A DNA stretch of 64,000 nucleotides, taken from the NCBI RefSeq assembly GCF_030687835.1, contig NZ_CP117449.1:4836001-4900000 (forward strand), read 5' to 3'. The position numbers and the translations under genes are program-made. Shown piece after piece: positions 7,141 through 16,008 of the stretch (its first letter is position 1; each line of letters begins with the position of its first letter). The stretch is from Pseudomonas hefeiensis (GTDB lineage: Bacteria > Pseudomonadota > Gammaproteobacteria > Pseudomonadales > Pseudomonadaceae). The notes under the pieces are model-generated. The model made no database searches and was not told the DNA's origin. It worked only from the letters and a program-made list of their open reading frames with translations.

Positions 7141-10100
7141 ATGTTCAAAAAAATCCTCATCGCCAACCGCGGCGCCATCGCCTGCCGGATCCTGCGGACC
7201 CTGCGCGAGCTGAAGGTCGAAGGCGTCGCGGTGTATTCCCAGGCCGACGCGGCCAGCTTGCATATCCTGCAGGCCGACGAAGCTCACTGCCTGGGCGAAG
7301 GTGCGGCGGCCGGTACTTACCTGGCGGTGGACAAACTTTTGGCGATTGCTAAAAGCAGCGGCGCGACCGCGATCCATCCCGGCTACGGCTTTCTCTCGGA
7401 AAACGCCGCCTTCGCGCAGGCCTGCGAAGCCGCCGGCATCGCTTTCATCGGCCCGACGCCAGAGCAACTGCGCGTGTTCGGCCTCAAGCACACCGCCCGC
7501 GACCTGGCGCGCCGGCACGGCGTGCCACTGCTCGAAGGCAGCGAACTGCTCGACAGCGTCGACGCCGCGCTCCTGGCCGCACCCCAGATTGGCTATCCGG
7601 TCATGCTCAAAAGCACCGCCGGGGGCGGTGGCATCGGCATGCGGGTCTGTCGCAATGCCGCCGAGTTAAGCGAGTCATTCGAAGCGGTCAAACGCTTGGG
7701 CCAGAACAACTTCAGCGATGCCGGCGTGTTCATCGAGAAGTACATCGAGCGGGCGCGCCATCTTGAGGTTCAGGTATTCGGCGACGGCCAGGGCCAGGTG
7801 ATCGCGCTGGGTGTGCGCGACTGCTCGGTGCAGCGGCGCAATCAGAAAGTCATTGAAGAAACCCCGGCGCCGAACCTGCCCGAAGGCATGGCCGAGGAGC
7901 TCTGCGCAGCGGCGATCCAACTGGCCCAGGCGGTGAACTATCGCAGCGCTGGCACCGTGGAGTTCGTGTTCGACAGTGACGCCGGGCGCTTTTACTTTCT
8001 GGAAGTGAACACCCGCCTGCAAGTGGAGCACGGCGTCACCGAACAAGTGTGGAACGTCGACCTGGTGCGCTGGATGGTGCAATTGGCCGCCGGGGACCTG
8101 CCGCCACTGAGCGAGTTACGCCAGGGTTTGCAAGCCCAGGGCCACGCGATTCAGGCACGGTTGTACGCCGAGGATCCGGGCCGGGATTTCCAGCCAAGCC
8201 CTGGATTGCTGACCGCTGTGCAATTCCCGACGGCCGACGGCAAACAACTGCGCATCGACACCTGGGTTGAGGCCGGTTGCCAGATTCCACCCTACTTCGA
8301 CCCGATGATCGCCAAAGTCATCCGTTGGGCGCCGACCCGTGAGCAGGCACGCCTGGGTTTGCATCAAGCGCTGAATGAAAGTGTGCTGTACGGCGTGGAA
8401 ACCAACCGCGACTACCTGCAACAGATTCTCCTCGATGCCCCCTTTGCCAGCGGCCAGCCCTGGACTCGCTGCCTTGAGGCGCTGGTCTATCGCGCCAATA
8501 CGTTTGAAGTACTCAGCCCCGGCACCCAGACCAGCATTCAGGACTACCCCGGCCGACTCGGCTATTGGGCGGTGGGTGTTCCGCCATCGGGACCGATGGA
8601 CAGCCGCTCGCTGCGCCTGGGCAATCGCCTGCTGGGCAATGCAGAAGGCGCCGCGGCGCTGGAAATCACCATGAGCGGGCCGTTGCTGCGTTTCAACTGC
8701 GCTGCCAGGGTGGCTGTGACCGGCGCGGTCATTGCGCTGACCCTCGATGGCGAAGCTGTGCCGATGAACACTGCCCTGTCGATTCCTGCCGGTTCCACGT
8801 TGGCGATCGGCACCATCGCTGGGGCCGGGGCGCGCAGTTACTTGTGCCTGCAAGGCGGCGTGCAAGTGCCGGATTACCTGGGCAGTAAAAGCACCTTCAC
8901 CCTCGGCCAGTTCGGCGGCCATGGCGGGCGGGCCTTGTGTACCGGCGACGTGTTACACCTGGCGCCCCTGGATGAGCGCGCAGCATTGCCGCAAACGAGC
9001 GAACCCACTCTGGAGCTGCCCGAGGTGCGGCAGATCCGCGTGATTTACGGCCCCCATGGCGCACCGGAATACTTCACCGAGCGCTACATCCAGACCTTCT
9101 TCGACACGTCCTGGGAAGTGCATTTCAACTCCAGCCGCACCGGTGTGCGCCTGATCGGGCCGAAACCCGAATGGGCGCGCGCCGACGGCGGCGAGGCCGG
9201 CCTGCATCCTTCCAATATCCATGACAACCCCTACGCCATCGGCGCCGTGGACTTCACCGGCGACATGCCCGTCATCCTCGGCCCCGACGGCCCGAGCCTG
9301 GGCGGCTTCGTCTGCCCGGTGACGGTGATCGAGGCGGATCTTTGGCAACTGGGGCAACTCAAGGCCGGGGACAGGGTGCGGTTTGTGCCGGTGGATGTAT
9401 CGACCGCCCGATCTCTGGCCCTGCAATGGGCCCCCTGTGGGAGCGGGCTTGCTCGCGAAAGCGGTGTGTCAGATACATCAATGCTGAATGTGCCCTCGCT
9501 TTCGCGAGCAAGCCCGCTCCCACAGGGGTTTGGGTCGCCTGTGGTGTTGGATATCGGTCAGGACGACACCCGTCTGGTGGCGAGATTGGCCGGCGACACC
9601 CACCTGCTGCTGGAGATAGGTGCTCCTGAACTGGATCTGGTGCTGCGCTTTCGCGCCCATGCCTTGATGCAGGCGTTGGAACACAAACAGTTGCACGGCG
9701 TGATCGACCTCACGCCGGGCATTCGCTCGCTGCAAGTGCATTACCAACCCGAACAACTGCCGCTGGCCGAGCTACTGCAAATCGTCATCGGTGAATGGGA
9801 CGCGGTGTGCGCCGCACAGGATCTGCAAGTGCCTTCACGCATCGTGCACCTGCCGCTGTCCTGGGACGATCCGGCCTGCCAACTGGCCATCGAAAAATAC
9901 ATGACCACGGTGCGCAAGGACGCGCCCTGGTGCCCGAGCAACCTGGAGTTCATCCGGCGCATCAACGACCTGCCCGACCTCGACGAAGTGCAACGCACGG
10001 TGTTCGACGCCAGCTACCTGGTGATGGGCCTTGGGGACGTCTACCTCGGCGCACCGGTCGCCACGCCACTGGACCCTCGGCATCGGCTGGTGACCACCAA

Positions 10101-10782
10101 ATACAATCCGGCCCGCACCTGGACTGCGGAAAACTCGGTGGGCATCGGCGGCGCGTACATGTGCGTGTACGGCATGGAGGGCCCGGGGGGGTATCAGTTC
10201 GTCGGGCGCACGTTGCAGATGTGGAATCGTTATCGCGAGGTCGCCGCATTCGACGGTAAACCCTGGCTGCTGCGGTTCTTCGACCAGATCCGCTTCTACC
10301 CGGTCAGCGCCGATGAACTGCTGCGCATCCGCCGGGACTTCCCGCTGGGCCGCTTCGACCTGAACATCGAACACAGCCAGCTCAACCTTGCCGACTATCA
10401 GCGCTTCCTGGCCCAGGAGGCGGACAGCATCGCCGCGTTCCGAGCACAGCAACAAGGCGCCTTCAATGCCGAGCGCGAGCGCTGGATTGCCAGTGGCCAG
10501 GCGCACTTCGACAGCGAAGAACCGGTACCCGCGCCCAGCGAGGATTCGCTGCTGAGCGAGGATCAACTCAGCGTCGACAGCCACATCGCCGGCAATCTCT
10601 GGCAGGTCCAGGTGCAGGTGGGTGCTCGGGTCAGCGCGGGTGAAGTATTGGTGATTCTGGAGTCGATGAAGATGGAAATCCCGGTGCTCGCCCCCGTGTC
10701 CGGAGTGGTACGCCAGATTCGTGTACAGCCCGGCTCGGCGGTGCGCGCCGGACAACGTGTGGTGGTGCTGGAACGTGACTGA
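7141..10782 (+). CDS. Guanidine carboxylase (urea carboxylase-like biotin enzyme) with an in-frame REPIN
   Basis: A 1213-residue multidomain biotin carboxylase. In order: biotin carboxylase (residues 1-450, ATP-grasp loop KSTAGGGGIGMR near 160), an AHS2/KipA-like carboxyltransferase domain (from EVLSPGTQTSIQDYPGRLGY near 452 to about 755), an AHS1/KipI-like domain (about 800-1010), and a C-terminal biotinyl domain with ESMKMEI, the modified Lys near residue 1177. The family was named urea carboxylase; with a guanidine-I riboswitch and CgdAB genes the likely substrate is guanidine, giving carboxyguanidine. Residues about 764-796 are encoded by a REPIN (9432-9528) inserted in the linker between AHS2 and AHS1 without breaking the frame. 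Confidence 0.9.
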   Translation: MFKKILIANRGAIACRILRTLRELKVEGVAVYSQADAASLHILQADEAHCLGEGAAAGTYLAVDKLLAIAKSSGATAIHPGYGFLSENAAFAQACEAAGIAFIGPTPEQLRVFGLKHTARDLARRHGVPLLEGSELLDSVDAALLAAPQIGYPVMLKSTAGGGGIGMRVCRNAAELSESFEAVKRLGQNNFSDAGVFIEKYIERARHLEVQVFGDGQGQVIALGVRDCSVQRRNQKVIEETPAPNLPEGMAEELCAAAIQLAQAVNYRSAGTVEFVFDSDAGRFYFLEVNTRLQVEHGVTEQVWNVDLVRWMVQLAAGDLPPLSELRQGLQAQGHAIQARLYAEDPGRDFQPSPGLLTAVQFPTADGKQLRIDTWVEAGCQIPPYFDPMIAKVIRWAPTREQARLGLHQALNESVLYGVETNRDYLQQILLDAPFASGQPWTRCLEALVYRANTFEVLSPGTQTSIQDYPGRLGYWAVGVPPSGPMDSRSLRLGNRLLGNAEGAAALEITMSGPLLRFNCAARVAVTGAVIALTLDGEAVPMNTALSIPAGSTLAIGTIAGAGARSYLCLQGGVQVPDYLGSKSTFTLGQFGGHGGRALCTGDVLHLAPLDERAALPQTSEPTLELPEVRQIRVIYGPHGAPEYFTERYIQTFFDTSWEVHFNSSRTGVRLIGPKPEWARADGGEAGLHPSNIHDNPYAIGAVDFTGDMPVILGPDGPSLGGFVCPVTVIEADLWQLGQLKAGDRVRFVPVDVSTARSLALQWAPCGSGLARESGVSDTSMLNVPSLSRASPLPQGFGSPVVLDIGQDDTRLVARLAGDTHLLLEIGAPELDLVLRFRAHALMQALEHKQLHGVIDLTPGIRSLQVHYQPEQLPLAELLQIVIGEWDAVCAAQDLQVPSRIVHLPLSWDDPACQLAIEKYMTTVRKDAPWCPSNLEFIRRINDLPDLDEVQRTVFDASYLVMGLGDVYLGAPVATPLDPRHRLVTTKYNPARTWTAENSVGIGGAYMCVYGMEGPGGYQFVGRTLQMWNRYREVAAFDGKPWLLRFFDQIRFYPVSADELLRIRRDFPLGRFDLNIEHSQLNLADYQRFLAQEADSIAAFRAQQQGAFNAERERWIASGQAHFDSEEPVPAPSEDSLLSEDQLSVDSHIAGNLWQVQVQVGARVSAGEVLVILESMKMEIPVLAPVSGVVRQIRVQPGSAVRAGQRVVVLERD
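9432..9528. repeat. REPIN inside the carboxylase coding sequence
   Basis: The arms cccctgtgggagcgggcttg and its complement ending caagcccgctcccacagggg are the same element as in the spacers, 97 bp in all. Here it is read as protein: the plus-strand frame through it gives PCGSGLARESGVSDTSMLNV followed by PSLSRASPLPQG. No stop occurs, and the reading frame of the carboxylase continues on both sides. Confidence 0.95.
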
Positions 10783-10803
10783 ACTCAACAAAGGATTAAT
10801 GCC

Positions 10804-12582
10804 ATGAACCTGTCTTTACGCCTGGACGATCTGCGCGACGCCTACCGCAGCGGCGAACTTACACCTCGGAATTTACTGTTGAGCCTGCGGGAAAAAGCCG
10901 AGGCGCTGAACCCGGACTACCACCTGTTCATCCACCTGCTGACGCCCGGGGAACTGGAACCCTACCTCGCCGCGCTGGAGGACCAGGACCTGGAAAACCT
11001 GCCGTTGTATGGCGTGCCGTTCGCGATCAAGGACAACATCGACCTGGCTGGCATTCCCACCACGGCCGCCTGCCCGGCGTTCAGCTACGTGCCGCAACGT
11101 TCGGCCACCCTTGTCGAGCAGCTACTGGCCCTGGGCGCGATTCCCCTGGGCAAGACCAATCTCGACCAGTTCGCCACCGGGCTCAACGGCACCCGCTCGC
11201 CTTACGGTGCCTGTCGCAACAGCGTACTGCCCGACTATCCGGCCGGCGGTTCAAGCGCCGGCTCGTCGCTGGCGGTGGCCCTGGGTGTGGCAAGTTTTGC
11301 CCTGGGCACCGATACCGCAGGTTCGGGTCGGGTGCCGGCGGCGCTGAACAATCTGCTGGGATTGAAAGCCACCAAGGGCTTGATCTCCACGGCGGGTGTG
11401 GTGCCGGCCTGTCGCACGCTGGACTGCGTCACGACCTTCACCGCCACGGCGCGGGAAGCCAGCCAATTACTGGCACTGACCGCCCGCCTCGACCCTCGCG
11501 ATGAGTACAGCCGCCGCAACCCGCTGTGGAACGACGGCACAGCGTTCGGCGCGCCACGGCGCTTTCGCTTCGGCGTGCCTCGTGGGCAAGACCTGGCTTT
11601 TTTCGGCTGCAACGAAGGTCCACGACTGTTTCAAGAAGCCATCGAGCGACTCAAGGGCCTGGGCGGTGAAGCAGTGGAACTGGACCTGTCCCCGTTTCTG
11701 GAGGCCGCCCGGCTCCTTTATGAAGGGCCTTGGGTGGCTGAGCGCTACACCGTTGCCGGGGAGTTGATGGAGCGCGAGCCCGACGCTGTGCTGCCGGTTA
11801 TCCGCGCCGTATTGGCGAAAGCGCCTACCGTGGATGGCGTACAAACCTTCCGTGCCCAGTACCGTTTGCAAGCGCTCAAAGCCCAATGCGACCGCGTCAT
11901 GGAAACGCTCGATTGCGTCCTCACACCGACCATCGGTCGCCCGGTGACTCTCGCCGAACTGGTCGCCGAACCGGTGCTGCGCAACTCGGAGCTGGGTTAC
12001 TACACCAACTTCATGAACCTGCTGGACTACGCTGCCGTCGCTGTTCCCAGCGCATTCATGGCCAACGGCTTGCCCTGGGGCGTGACGCTGTTCGGTCGGG
12101 CCTTCACCGATCAATATTTGTTGAGCGTCGCCGATGCCTTGCAGCGTCAGCAAGAGCCGGCCGTGCCAGCGCCCGCCAACCCGGCTCGCCATGACCGGGC
12201 GCGGCTGGTGGTGTGCGGGGCGCATCTGGACGGATTGGCGCTGAACTGGCAGCTCAAGCAACGCGGTGCCCGTCTGATCGAAGCCACCCACAGCTCAGCC
12301 GATTACCGTCTCTACGCACTGGCCGGCGGCCCGCCTCTGCGCCCCGGCATGCTTCGGGTCAGTGAAGGCGGCGTGGCCATCGAGGTGGAGGTTTGGGAAC
12401 TGCCGAGCAGCGAACTCGGCTCGTTCCTGACCGGTATCCCCGCGCCGCTTGGACTGGGCAAGGTACAACTGGCCGACGGCCGCTGGGAAAGCGGATTCAT
12501 TTGTGAGCCGTATGGTTTGACGGGGGCGCAGGACATCAGTCATTTGGGCGGATGGCGGGCTTACCTTAATACCCGTCAATAA
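10804..12582 (+). CDS. atzF: Allophanate hydrolase
   Basis: A 592-residue amidase-signature enzyme that converts allophanate into two ammonia and CO2, the last step of guanidine breakdown. The Ser-cisSer-Lys triad is visible: Lys in PFAIKDNIDLAG (about residue 77), the cis-Ser in GGSSAGSSLAVALG (about 150), and the nucleophile region GTDTAGSGRVPAAL (about 170). After about residue 465 comes the AtzF/DUR1-type C-terminal domain (RLVVCGAHLDGLALNWQL). The length fits the two-domain form. It starts 21 bases after the carboxylase, preceded by aaaggattaatgcc, and is the last gene of the operon. Confidence 0.95.
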   Translation: MNLSLRLDDLRDAYRSGELTPRNLLLSLREKAEALNPDYHLFIHLLTPGELEPYLAALEDQDLENLPLYGVPFAIKDNIDLAGIPTTAACPAFSYVPQRSATLVEQLLALGAIPLGKTNLDQFATGLNGTRSPYGACRNSVLPDYPAGGSSAGSSLAVALGVASFALGTDTAGSGRVPAALNNLLGLKATKGLISTAGVVPACRTLDCVTTFTATAREASQLLALTARLDPRDEYSRRNPLWNDGTAFGAPRRFRFGVPRGQDLAFFGCNEGPRLFQEAIERLKGLGGEAVELDLSPFLEAARLLYEGPWVAERYTVAGELMEREPDAVLPVIRAVLAKAPTVDGVQTFRAQYRLQALKAQCDRVMETLDCVLTPTIGRPVTLAELVAEPVLRNSELGYYTNFMNLLDYAAVAVPSAFMANGLPWGVTLFGRAFTDQYLLSVADALQRQQEPAVPAPANPARHDRARLVVCGAHLDGLALNWQLKQRGARLIEATHSSADYRLYALAGGPPLRPGMLRVSEGGVAIEVEVWELPSSELGSFLTGIPAPLGLGKVQLADGRWESGFICEPYGLTGAQDISHLGGWRAYLNTRQ

Positions 12583-12591
12583 ACATAACCC

Positions 12592-12728
12592 TGTGGCGAG
12601 GGGATTTAGCGAGACGTCGCACCGCCCCGTTGGGCCGCGAAGCGGCCCCAATGCACTTTGTCTGATACTCCGCGCTGACAGGCTTTAGGGCCGCTTCGCG
12701 GCCAGCGGGGATAAATCCCCTCGCCACA
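12592..12728. repeat. Larger palindromic REP-type repeat of a second family
   Basis: Outer arms tgtggcgaggggattta and taaatcccctcgccaca enclose an inner inverted pair, gggccgcgaagcggcccc and gggccgcttcgcggcc. This is a different family from the tgtgggagc REPINs. It lies directly downstream of allophanate hydrolase and may act as its transcript end. Confidence 0.9.
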
Positions 12729-12811
12729 ATTTTACAAACCTGCAAATCCGAGCACCTTTTCCTGCAAGGCCACTAAACTGACTTCATTGGGTCTGCGCCA
12801 AGGAAATCGCC

Positions 12812-13558
12812 ATGTCGCTCCGTTCACCGTTGTATTCCCAGCGCAAGCCGCTCCTGCTCGTGGTGGGGCTGCTAGGTGCAGGCTTTCTGATCATTTCATT
12901 GTTGGGCTACCACGCGGCCAATACCTCGGTACGGGACCACACGCTCAGGATGCTGTACCTGAACCTGCTGATCGGCCTGCTCGTGACGCTGGCCGTGTTG
13001 GCAATCCTTTATCAATTGATCAACAACTATCAACGCCGCATCGACGCCCAGAGCACCCTCGACAGCCTGACTGAACTGCCCAACCGCCGTGGTTTCGACC
13101 TGCTGGCGGTGCAGGCCCTGCACGAAGCCCAACGCGAGCCCAAACCCCTGGCGGCGCTGCTGCTGGAGCTGGACGAGTTCAAGCGACTGGACACCACCCA
13201 TGGTCATATCGCCAGCGACCAACTGTTGACCGGGTTCGCTCGCGACTTGACCGACAGCCTGCGGCATTCGGACATTGTGTGTCGCTGGAGTGGCGAGACG
13301 TTTATTGTGCTACTCAAGGACACCGACGGGCAGAACGGTCTGAAGATCGCCGAGAAAATTCGTCAACGGATCGAACAACAACGTTATTTCTGCAGTGGCA
13401 AAGAGCTGCGGGTCACCGTCAGCATCGGCCTCACCACCTTGCAGGACGAAGATACCTTGCACAGCCTGCTGTCGCGGACCGATCATGCGCTGCAACGCGC
13501 CCGGCAAACCGGGAACAACCGAACCTGTGTACAGATGCCTCACTCCAGCTATGAATAA
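12812..13558 (+). CDS. Membrane GGDEF-domain protein with degenerate active site
   Basis: A 248-residue protein with two N-terminal membrane segments (about residues 10-30 and 47-68) and a GGDEF-fold domain (about 85-245). The signature region reads RHSDIVCRWSGETF: the catalytic GG[DE]EF is replaced by SGETF. The first metal-binding Asp of the usual DIDxFK motif is Glu (LLELDEFKRL). The inhibitory-site motif RxxD (RHSD) five residues upstream is kept. This points to loss of cyclase activity with possible c-di-GMP binding. The ATG at 12812 follows aaggaaatcgcc. It overlaps the next gene by 8 bases. Confidence 0.85.
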   Translation: MSLRSPLYSQRKPLLLVVGLLGAGFLIISLLGYHAANTSVRDHTLRMLYLNLLIGLLVTLAVLAILYQLINNYQRRIDAQSTLDSLTELPNRRGFDLLAVQALHEAQREPKPLAALLLELDEFKRLDTTHGHIASDQLLTGFARDLTDSLRHSDIVCRWSGETFIVLLKDTDGQNGLKIAEKIRQRIEQQRYFCSGKELRVTVSIGLTTLQDEDTLHSLLSRTDHALQRARQTGNNRTCVQMPHSSYE

Positions 13559-13769
13559 ACCTGACCTGTGCCCCGCCTGTGGCGCCAGCAACGACTGCAC
13601 TCTGGCCGACCCACGAACCGCCGACCGCGCCTGCTGGTGTTACGGCGTGAGCATCGACCCGGCTGTGCTTGAAGCATTGCCGGCCGAGCTGCGCGATCAG
13701 TCCTGCCTGTGTCCACGTTGCGCCCAGGTCGAAGCCCAGTTGCGGGCCAAGCCGCAGCCGATCGCGTAA
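13551..13769 (+). CDS. Cysteine-rich CWC family protein
   Basis: A 72-residue protein, MNKPDLCPACGASNDC, then CWCYGVSI and CLCPRCAQ. Four Cys pairs fit the cysteine-rich CWC family (small putative zinc-binding proteins widespread in gammaproteobacteria). Its start lies inside the last codons of the GGDEF gene, so it is probably translationally coupled to it. It ends 36 bases before rsuA, as commonly seen in Pseudomonas. The function of the family is not known. Confidence 0.8.
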   Translation: MNKPDLCPACGASNDCTLADPRTADRACWCYGVSIDPAVLEALPAELRDQSCLCPRCAQVEAQLRAKPQPIA

Positions 13770-13805
13770 GATGCCCGCCCTCCGTTCTCTTGCCTGACCT
13801 GCCCC

Positions 13806-14498
13806 ATGCGCCTTGACCGCTTCCTCAGTAATCTGCCGCGCTTCAATCGCCAACAAGTCCGGCTGTTATTGGTGGAACGCCGGGTGCGGATCGACGGGCA
13901 GATCGTCAGCGACCCTCACGCACAGGTGCGCGAATTCAGCCGGGTCGAAGTCGATGACCAGGTGCTGCAAGCCGGTCGCCCACCCCGGTACTTCATGCTG
14001 CACAAACCGCCCGGTTGCGTCAGCGCCACCCGCGACCCGCAGCACCCCACCGTGCTGGACCTGCTGGACGAGCCAGACAAGGACGACCTGCACATCGCCG
14101 GGCGACTGGACTTCAACACCACCGGACTGATGCTGATCACCAATGACGGCAGTTGGTCGCGGCGCCTGACCCAACCGCAGACCAAACTGCCCAAGGTCTA
14201 TTACGTCGAGACCGAGCAACCCATCACCGCCGAATACGCCGTCACCTTCGCACGCGGGCTGTACTTCGCTTTCGAAAACCTCACCACCCAACCTGCGGAA
14301 CTGCTACTGCTGGGGCCAAGATCGGCGCGACTGAGCATCGTTGAAGGCCGCTATCACCAGGTCAAACGCATGTTCGGCCACTTCGACAACAAGGTGTTGC
14401 GCCTGCACCGTGAATGCATGGGACCGCTGCTGCTGGACGCCGAACTTGAGCCGGGCCAATACCGTGCCCTGAGCCCTGAAGAGATCCAGCTGATCTGA
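13806..14498 (+). CDS. rsuA: 16S rRNA pseudouridine-516 synthase
   Basis: A 230-residue RsuA/RluB family pseudouridine synthase. The N-terminal S4 RNA-binding domain spans about residues 1-55 (MRLDRFLSNLPRFNRQQVRL). The catalytic motif GRLDFNTTGLMLITNDG around 99-115 holds the nucleophilic Asp of GRLD. The C-terminal EGRYHQVKRMFGHF is also typical. Length and motifs fit RsuA, which modifies U516 of small-subunit rRNA; RluE/RluF relatives cannot be fully excluded by eye. Confidence 0.9.
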   Translation: MRLDRFLSNLPRFNRQQVRLLLVERRVRIDGQIVSDPHAQVREFSRVEVDDQVLQAGRPPRYFMLHKPPGCVSATRDPQHPTVLDLLDEPDKDDLHIAGRLDFNTTGLMLITNDGSWSRRLTQPQTKLPKVYYVETEQPITAEYAVTFARGLYFAFENLTTQPAELLLLGPRSARLSIVEGRYHQVKRMFGHFDNKVLRLHRECMGPLLLDAELEPGQYRALSPEEIQLI

Positions 14499-14807
14499 TC
14501 GTATGACCGCTCGGCAGAAGTGTCGGGCAATTGTCAAACAACACTTGCGCGACGGCCGGTCCACTGCTTGAATCAAACCGTCGGCCGAAATGTGACCGAT
14601 GAGTCACCACATACTTCCAAGAAACTTTTTGCCGGCCGGAGCCTCCTCGGGTTCCTTCTTAACTCCGGCAAACTGCCCGCCATAACAACACCCGTCGACC
14701 GGCTTTTGTGGATCGACATGGGCCTTATCTTTCAGGCGTATGCCTACCTGTCACATTGCTCGTGCAATCTCATTGCGCGCATACCCGCTTGCCAGGAGTC
14801 TTATGAC
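14499..14807. other. Intergenic region upstream of phaG
   Basis: About 310 bases without a gene. A reading frame continues in phase into phaG from 14520, but the homology with known PhaG proteins begins exactly at MRPEIAVLDI (14808), so this is taken as untranslated leader and promoter. I see no recognisable repeat in it. Confidence 0.5.
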
Positions 14808-15692
14808 ATGAGGCCAGAAATCGCTGTGCTGGATATACAGGGTCAGTATCGGGTTTACACGGAGTTCTATCGCGCAGACGCCGCGCAAAAGACCATCATC
14901 CTGGTCAACGGCTCAATGGCCACCACTGCGTCGTTTGCACAGACCGCCAAAAACCTCTACCCGCAATTCAACGTCGTGCTCTACGACCAACCCTATGCGG
15001 GCAAGTCCAAGCCCCACAACCGCCATGGAAAAATGCTGACCAAAGAGATCGAAGGCCAGATCCTCCTGGAGCTGATCGATCACTTCGCCGCTGAGCATGT
15101 GCTGTCTTTTTCCTGGGGCGGCGCCGCCACCCTGACCGCCTTGGCCCAGCGTCCACGGCGCATCGAAAAAGCCGTGATCAGCTCGTTCTCCCCAGTGCTC
15201 AATGCACCGATGCGCGACTACCTGGAACGCGGCGTGGATTACCTGGGCAGCCTGGACGGCGACCGTGTGGGACACCTGGTCAACAGCACCATCGGCAAAC
15301 ACTTGCCGCCGCTGTTCAAGCGTTTCAACTACCGCCACGTCAGCAGCCTGGCCGAGCATGAATATGGGCAGATGCACTTCCACATCAGCGATGTGCTCCA
15401 CAGTGATCGGTTGTGCTACGTCAATGCGGCGAAAAAAATCAACGTGCCGGTGCTGTTCCTGAACGGCGAATGGGACGAATACACCTCAGCCAGCGATGCC
15501 AAGGTTTTTGCCGACCACGTGCAACACAGCACCTTCAGCACGCTGCAAGCCACCGGGCATTTCCTGGACATGGAACACAAAGCCGCCTGCCGCGACAGCC
15601 GCGACGCCTTGCTGGGTTTCCTCAAGTCGCCCCATCAAGAAAGCCGACCGCGCTACAACTACGTGCAGGACTACCATGCCCTGGCTATGTGA
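14808..15692 (+). CDS. phaG: (R)-3-hydroxydecanoyl-ACP thioesterase/transacylase PhaG
   Basis: A 294-residue alpha/beta-hydrolase. The N-terminus MRPEIAVLDIQGQYRVYTEF and the segment HFLDMEHKAAC match the PhaG proteins of P. putida-type pseudomonads, which divert 3-hydroxyacyl chains from fatty-acid synthesis to medium-chain PHA. The nucleophile elbow region is SFSWGGAATL (about residue 100). It is also a homologue of RhlA (shared GSMATTASFAQT and FNGEWDEYT-like blocks). The start is set by homology; an ATG five bases upstream is followed at once by a stop. It is a stand-alone gene here; in this genus phaG is normally apart from the pha synthase cluster. Confidence 0.93.
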   Translation: MRPEIAVLDIQGQYRVYTEFYRADAAQKTIILVNGSMATTASFAQTAKNLYPQFNVVLYDQPYAGKSKPHNRHGKMLTKEIEGQILLELIDHFAAEHVLSFSWGGAATLTALAQRPRRIEKAVISSFSPVLNAPMRDYLERGVDYLGSLDGDRVGHLVNSTIGKHLPPLFKRFNYRHVSSLAEHEYGQMHFHISDVLHSDRLCYVNAAKKINVPVLFLNGEWDEYTSASDAKVFADHVQHSTFSTLQATGHFLDMEHKAACRDSRDALLGFLKSPHQESRPRYNYVQDYHALAM

Positions 15693-15702
15693 AACCGAGT
15701 CC

Positions 15703-15751
15703 TCGCGAGCAAGCCCCGCCCTGCCCCGACAGACACGGGGCTTGCCCGCGA
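15703..15751. repeat. Short REP inverted pair after phaG
   Basis: The arms tcgcgagcaagcccc and ggggcttgcccgcga are separated by about 19 bases. It is a compact relative of the REPIN family lacking the outer tgtgggagc ends, and could act as a terminator hairpin for phaG. Confidence 0.75.
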
Positions 15752-15854
15752 ACGACCGCTCTGGTTTGAGGCTTGCGTAGACGGTTAACTTCACCGTCCG
15801 TAAAGAAAAACTTCAAATCCCTGGCCACATCTGGTACAAAGTCAGCCGCTCTGA

Positions 15855-15928
15855 GCGGGTGTCGTATAATGGCATTACTCCAGCTTCCCAAGCTGATAAC
15901 GAGGGTTCGATTCCCTTCACCCGCTCCA
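15855..15928 (+). tRNA. tRNA-Gly (anticodon TCC)
   Basis: The acceptor stem gcgggtg pairs with cacccgc. The anticodon arm cagcttcccaagctg gives anticodon TCC. The T arm is gagggttcgattccctt, and the 3' CCA is encoded (ctcca). The whole cloverleaf is 74 bases including CCA. It is close to the standard gammaproteobacterial tRNA-Gly(UCC). tRNA-Gly genes are frequent island integration sites, and accessory genes start just downstream. Confidence 0.96.
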
Positions 15929-15972
15929 ATCGAATTCTGGTCTCACGCCGTGTGGTTTTGGCGGGGGATACG

Positions 15973-16008
15973 AAAAAAACCGGCTCTTGGTGGCCGGTTT
16001 TTTTTGGT
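15973..16008 (+). terminator. Rho-independent terminator after tRNA-Gly
   Basis: aaaaaaaccggc/gccggttttttt with loop tcttggtg is a strong GC stem followed by eight T residues, about 45 bases after the tRNA end. Confidence 0.93.
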
